From assembly GCA_964415245.1 (NCBI GenBank), contig CAYQAJ010000265.1, forward strand, positions 1 through 6,994: a stretch of DNA of 6,994 nucleotides. The letters run 5' to 3'. The notes under the pieces are model-generated. The model did no database searches. It was not told the origin of the DNA and saw only the letters and a list, made by a program, of their open reading frames with translations. A program made the translations under genes and the position numbers. Position 1 is the stretch's first letter; each line of letters begins with the position of its first letter. Positions 6,380-6,994 of the stretch are shown piece by piece. The DNA is from CAYQAJ01 sp964415245. GTDB taxonomy: Bacteria > Planctomycetota > Planctomycetia > Pirellulales > Pirellulaceae.

Positions 6380-6619
6380 TTACGTTGCCACGACCAGAAT
6401 CAGCAGATATGCCGCCCAAACGGCGAATACGCTCGCGCTGATTCCCAACAGCAGGCGATTGGGCTTGGGTGGCGACGGCGTGGGCGGTTGACGCGGAGCG
6501 CCGCCGTCAACCGCGCTCCGCCCGCCGCGATTCTCGCCGCTGCGCTCGGCGCGCTGTTTCGTCCCGGCACGCCGCTGCGTTGCATCCTTGCCTTGCCGTT
6601 GCCTGCGAGATTTGGCCAT
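6380..6619 (-). CDS. Small single-pass membrane protein (79 aa)
   Basis: The protein opens with a very basic segment (MAKSRRQRQGK, continuing Arg/Lys-rich to about residue 38). A short Pro-rich stretch follows (PRQPPTPSPPKPNR), and the chain ends in a hydrophobic helix of about 24 residues at the C-terminus (LLLGISASVFAVWAAYLLILVVAT). This is a tail-anchored layout with the basic part in the cytoplasm. Its ATG lies 9 bp after the stop of the Minf_1886-type gene, so the two are probably co-transcribed and translationally linked; no clear Shine-Dalgarno is seen. The basic tail could touch nucleic acid or anionic lipid. I do not recognise a named family, and function is unknown. The clean hydrophobic helix and operon spacing argue that it is real. 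Confidence 0.75.
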   Translation of the reverse strand: MAKSRRQRQGKDATQRRAGTKQRAERSGENRGGRSAVDGGAPRQPPTPSPPKPNRLLLGISASVFAVWAAYLLILVVAT

Positions 6620-6628
6620 GCGCGCTCG

Positions 6629-6994
6629 TCAGTCGATCGAGATCCGATACCGCCGCTGAAAAACGTCGTCGAAGTCGTACACGTCGTCGAAGTCCTCGCG
6701 GCGATCGGACTTCGATCTCTTCATCCGCTCGATGCGGATCAGGCTGTACACAATCTCGCCGAAATCGCTCGTCGAGCGGACGCCCCAACTGTTGAGCACC
6801 ACCTTGGCCATGTAGCCGTACTGCCGCACGGCGTACTGCCGGATCGCTTCGCAGAGCTGCTGGCCCGACAGATGCCGCTCGACGTGCTTTTCGCCTAGCT
6901 GTGCTTCTTCTTCCGCAGGGGCGGGCTTCTCGGTCGCCGGGCTGGGCGTCTCGGTGCCCATTCCCAGCACTTCCTGCGCGTAGGAAAGTGATTC
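6629..6994 (-). CDS. Minf_1886-type conserved protein, C-terminal 121 residues (5' end off the right edge)
   Basis: The frame is open to the window edge, reading ESLSYAQEVLG before an internal GTG at 6970 and Met at 6961. The ESLSYAQEVL segment fits the N-terminal helix of the family, so I treat the gene as partial. A Pro/Glu-rich linker (TETPSPATEKPAPAEEEA) follows. The conserved core then comes in order: HLSGQQLCEAIRQYA, GYMAKVVLNSWGVRSTSDFGEIVYSLI, and DFDDVYDFDDVF near the C-terminus. This matches my memory of a conserved hypothetical family shared by Planctomycetes and Verrucomicrobia (Minf_1886 type), usually about 130-150 residues. It is a small soluble protein with no signal peptide or membrane helix in the visible part, and its function is unknown. 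It heads a tight pair with the downstream membrane protein, which suggests they act together. Confidence 0.82.
   Translation of the reverse strand, partial: ESLSYAQEVLGMGTETPSPATEKPAPAEEEAQLGEKHVERHLSGQQLCEAIRQYAVRQYGYMAKVVLNSWGVRSTSDFGEIVYSLIRIERMKRSKSDRREDFDDVYDFDDVFQRRYRISID

Noticed and set aside
6629..6970. Start of the Minf_1886-type gene at the GTG at 6970 or Met at 6961
   Set aside because: The frame stays open upstream to the window edge and encodes a segment (ESLSYAQEVL) that fits the family's N-terminal helix, so the true start is probably outside the window.

Overview
The window looks like chromosome from a planctomycete, most likely of the Pirellulales type. This is inferred from gene content: a secreted alpha-2-macroglobulin, a J-like module opening with a YHEWLGL-type motif on a membrane-anchored protein, and a small protein of the Minf_1886 type (shared by Planctomycetes and Verrucomicrobia). 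The GC-rich codon use with weak ribosome binding sites agrees. No marker gene (rRNA, tRNA, ribosomal protein) is present to fix the taxonomy.

Layout. Positions 1-3397 on the minus strand hold the N-terminal ~1132 residues of a large secreted alpha-2-macroglobulin-like protein, whose C-terminal half lies beyond the left edge. Positions 3398-3958 are a 561-bp divergent intergenic region with a candidate sigma70-type promoter and a strong leader hairpin facing right. Positions 3959-6157 on the plus strand encode a 732-residue protein: a degenerate J-like domain, a long disordered linker, one membrane helix, a Thr-Pro/Asp-Pro spacer and an extracytoplasmic C-terminal domain. Positions 6157-6360 carry two unrelated-looking palindromic elements: a 98-bp MITE-like inverted repeat inserted exactly at the stop codon of the plus-strand gene, and a pair of hairpins built on GGTCCCG/CGGGACC. 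Positions 6380-6994 on the minus strand hold a tight two-gene unit: a Minf_1886-type protein (5' end off the right edge), followed 9 bp later by a 79-residue single-pass membrane protein.

How they may work together. The alpha-2-macroglobulin and the plus-strand protein are divergent and both have large parts outside the cytoplasmic membrane; a shared envelope role is possible but rests on position alone. The small membrane protein and the Minf_1886-type protein are almost certainly co-transcribed. The most unusual items are the palindromic element that supplies the last base of a stop codon, the aromatic insertion in the alpha-2-macroglobulin, and the J-like protein that lacks HPD and spans the membrane.
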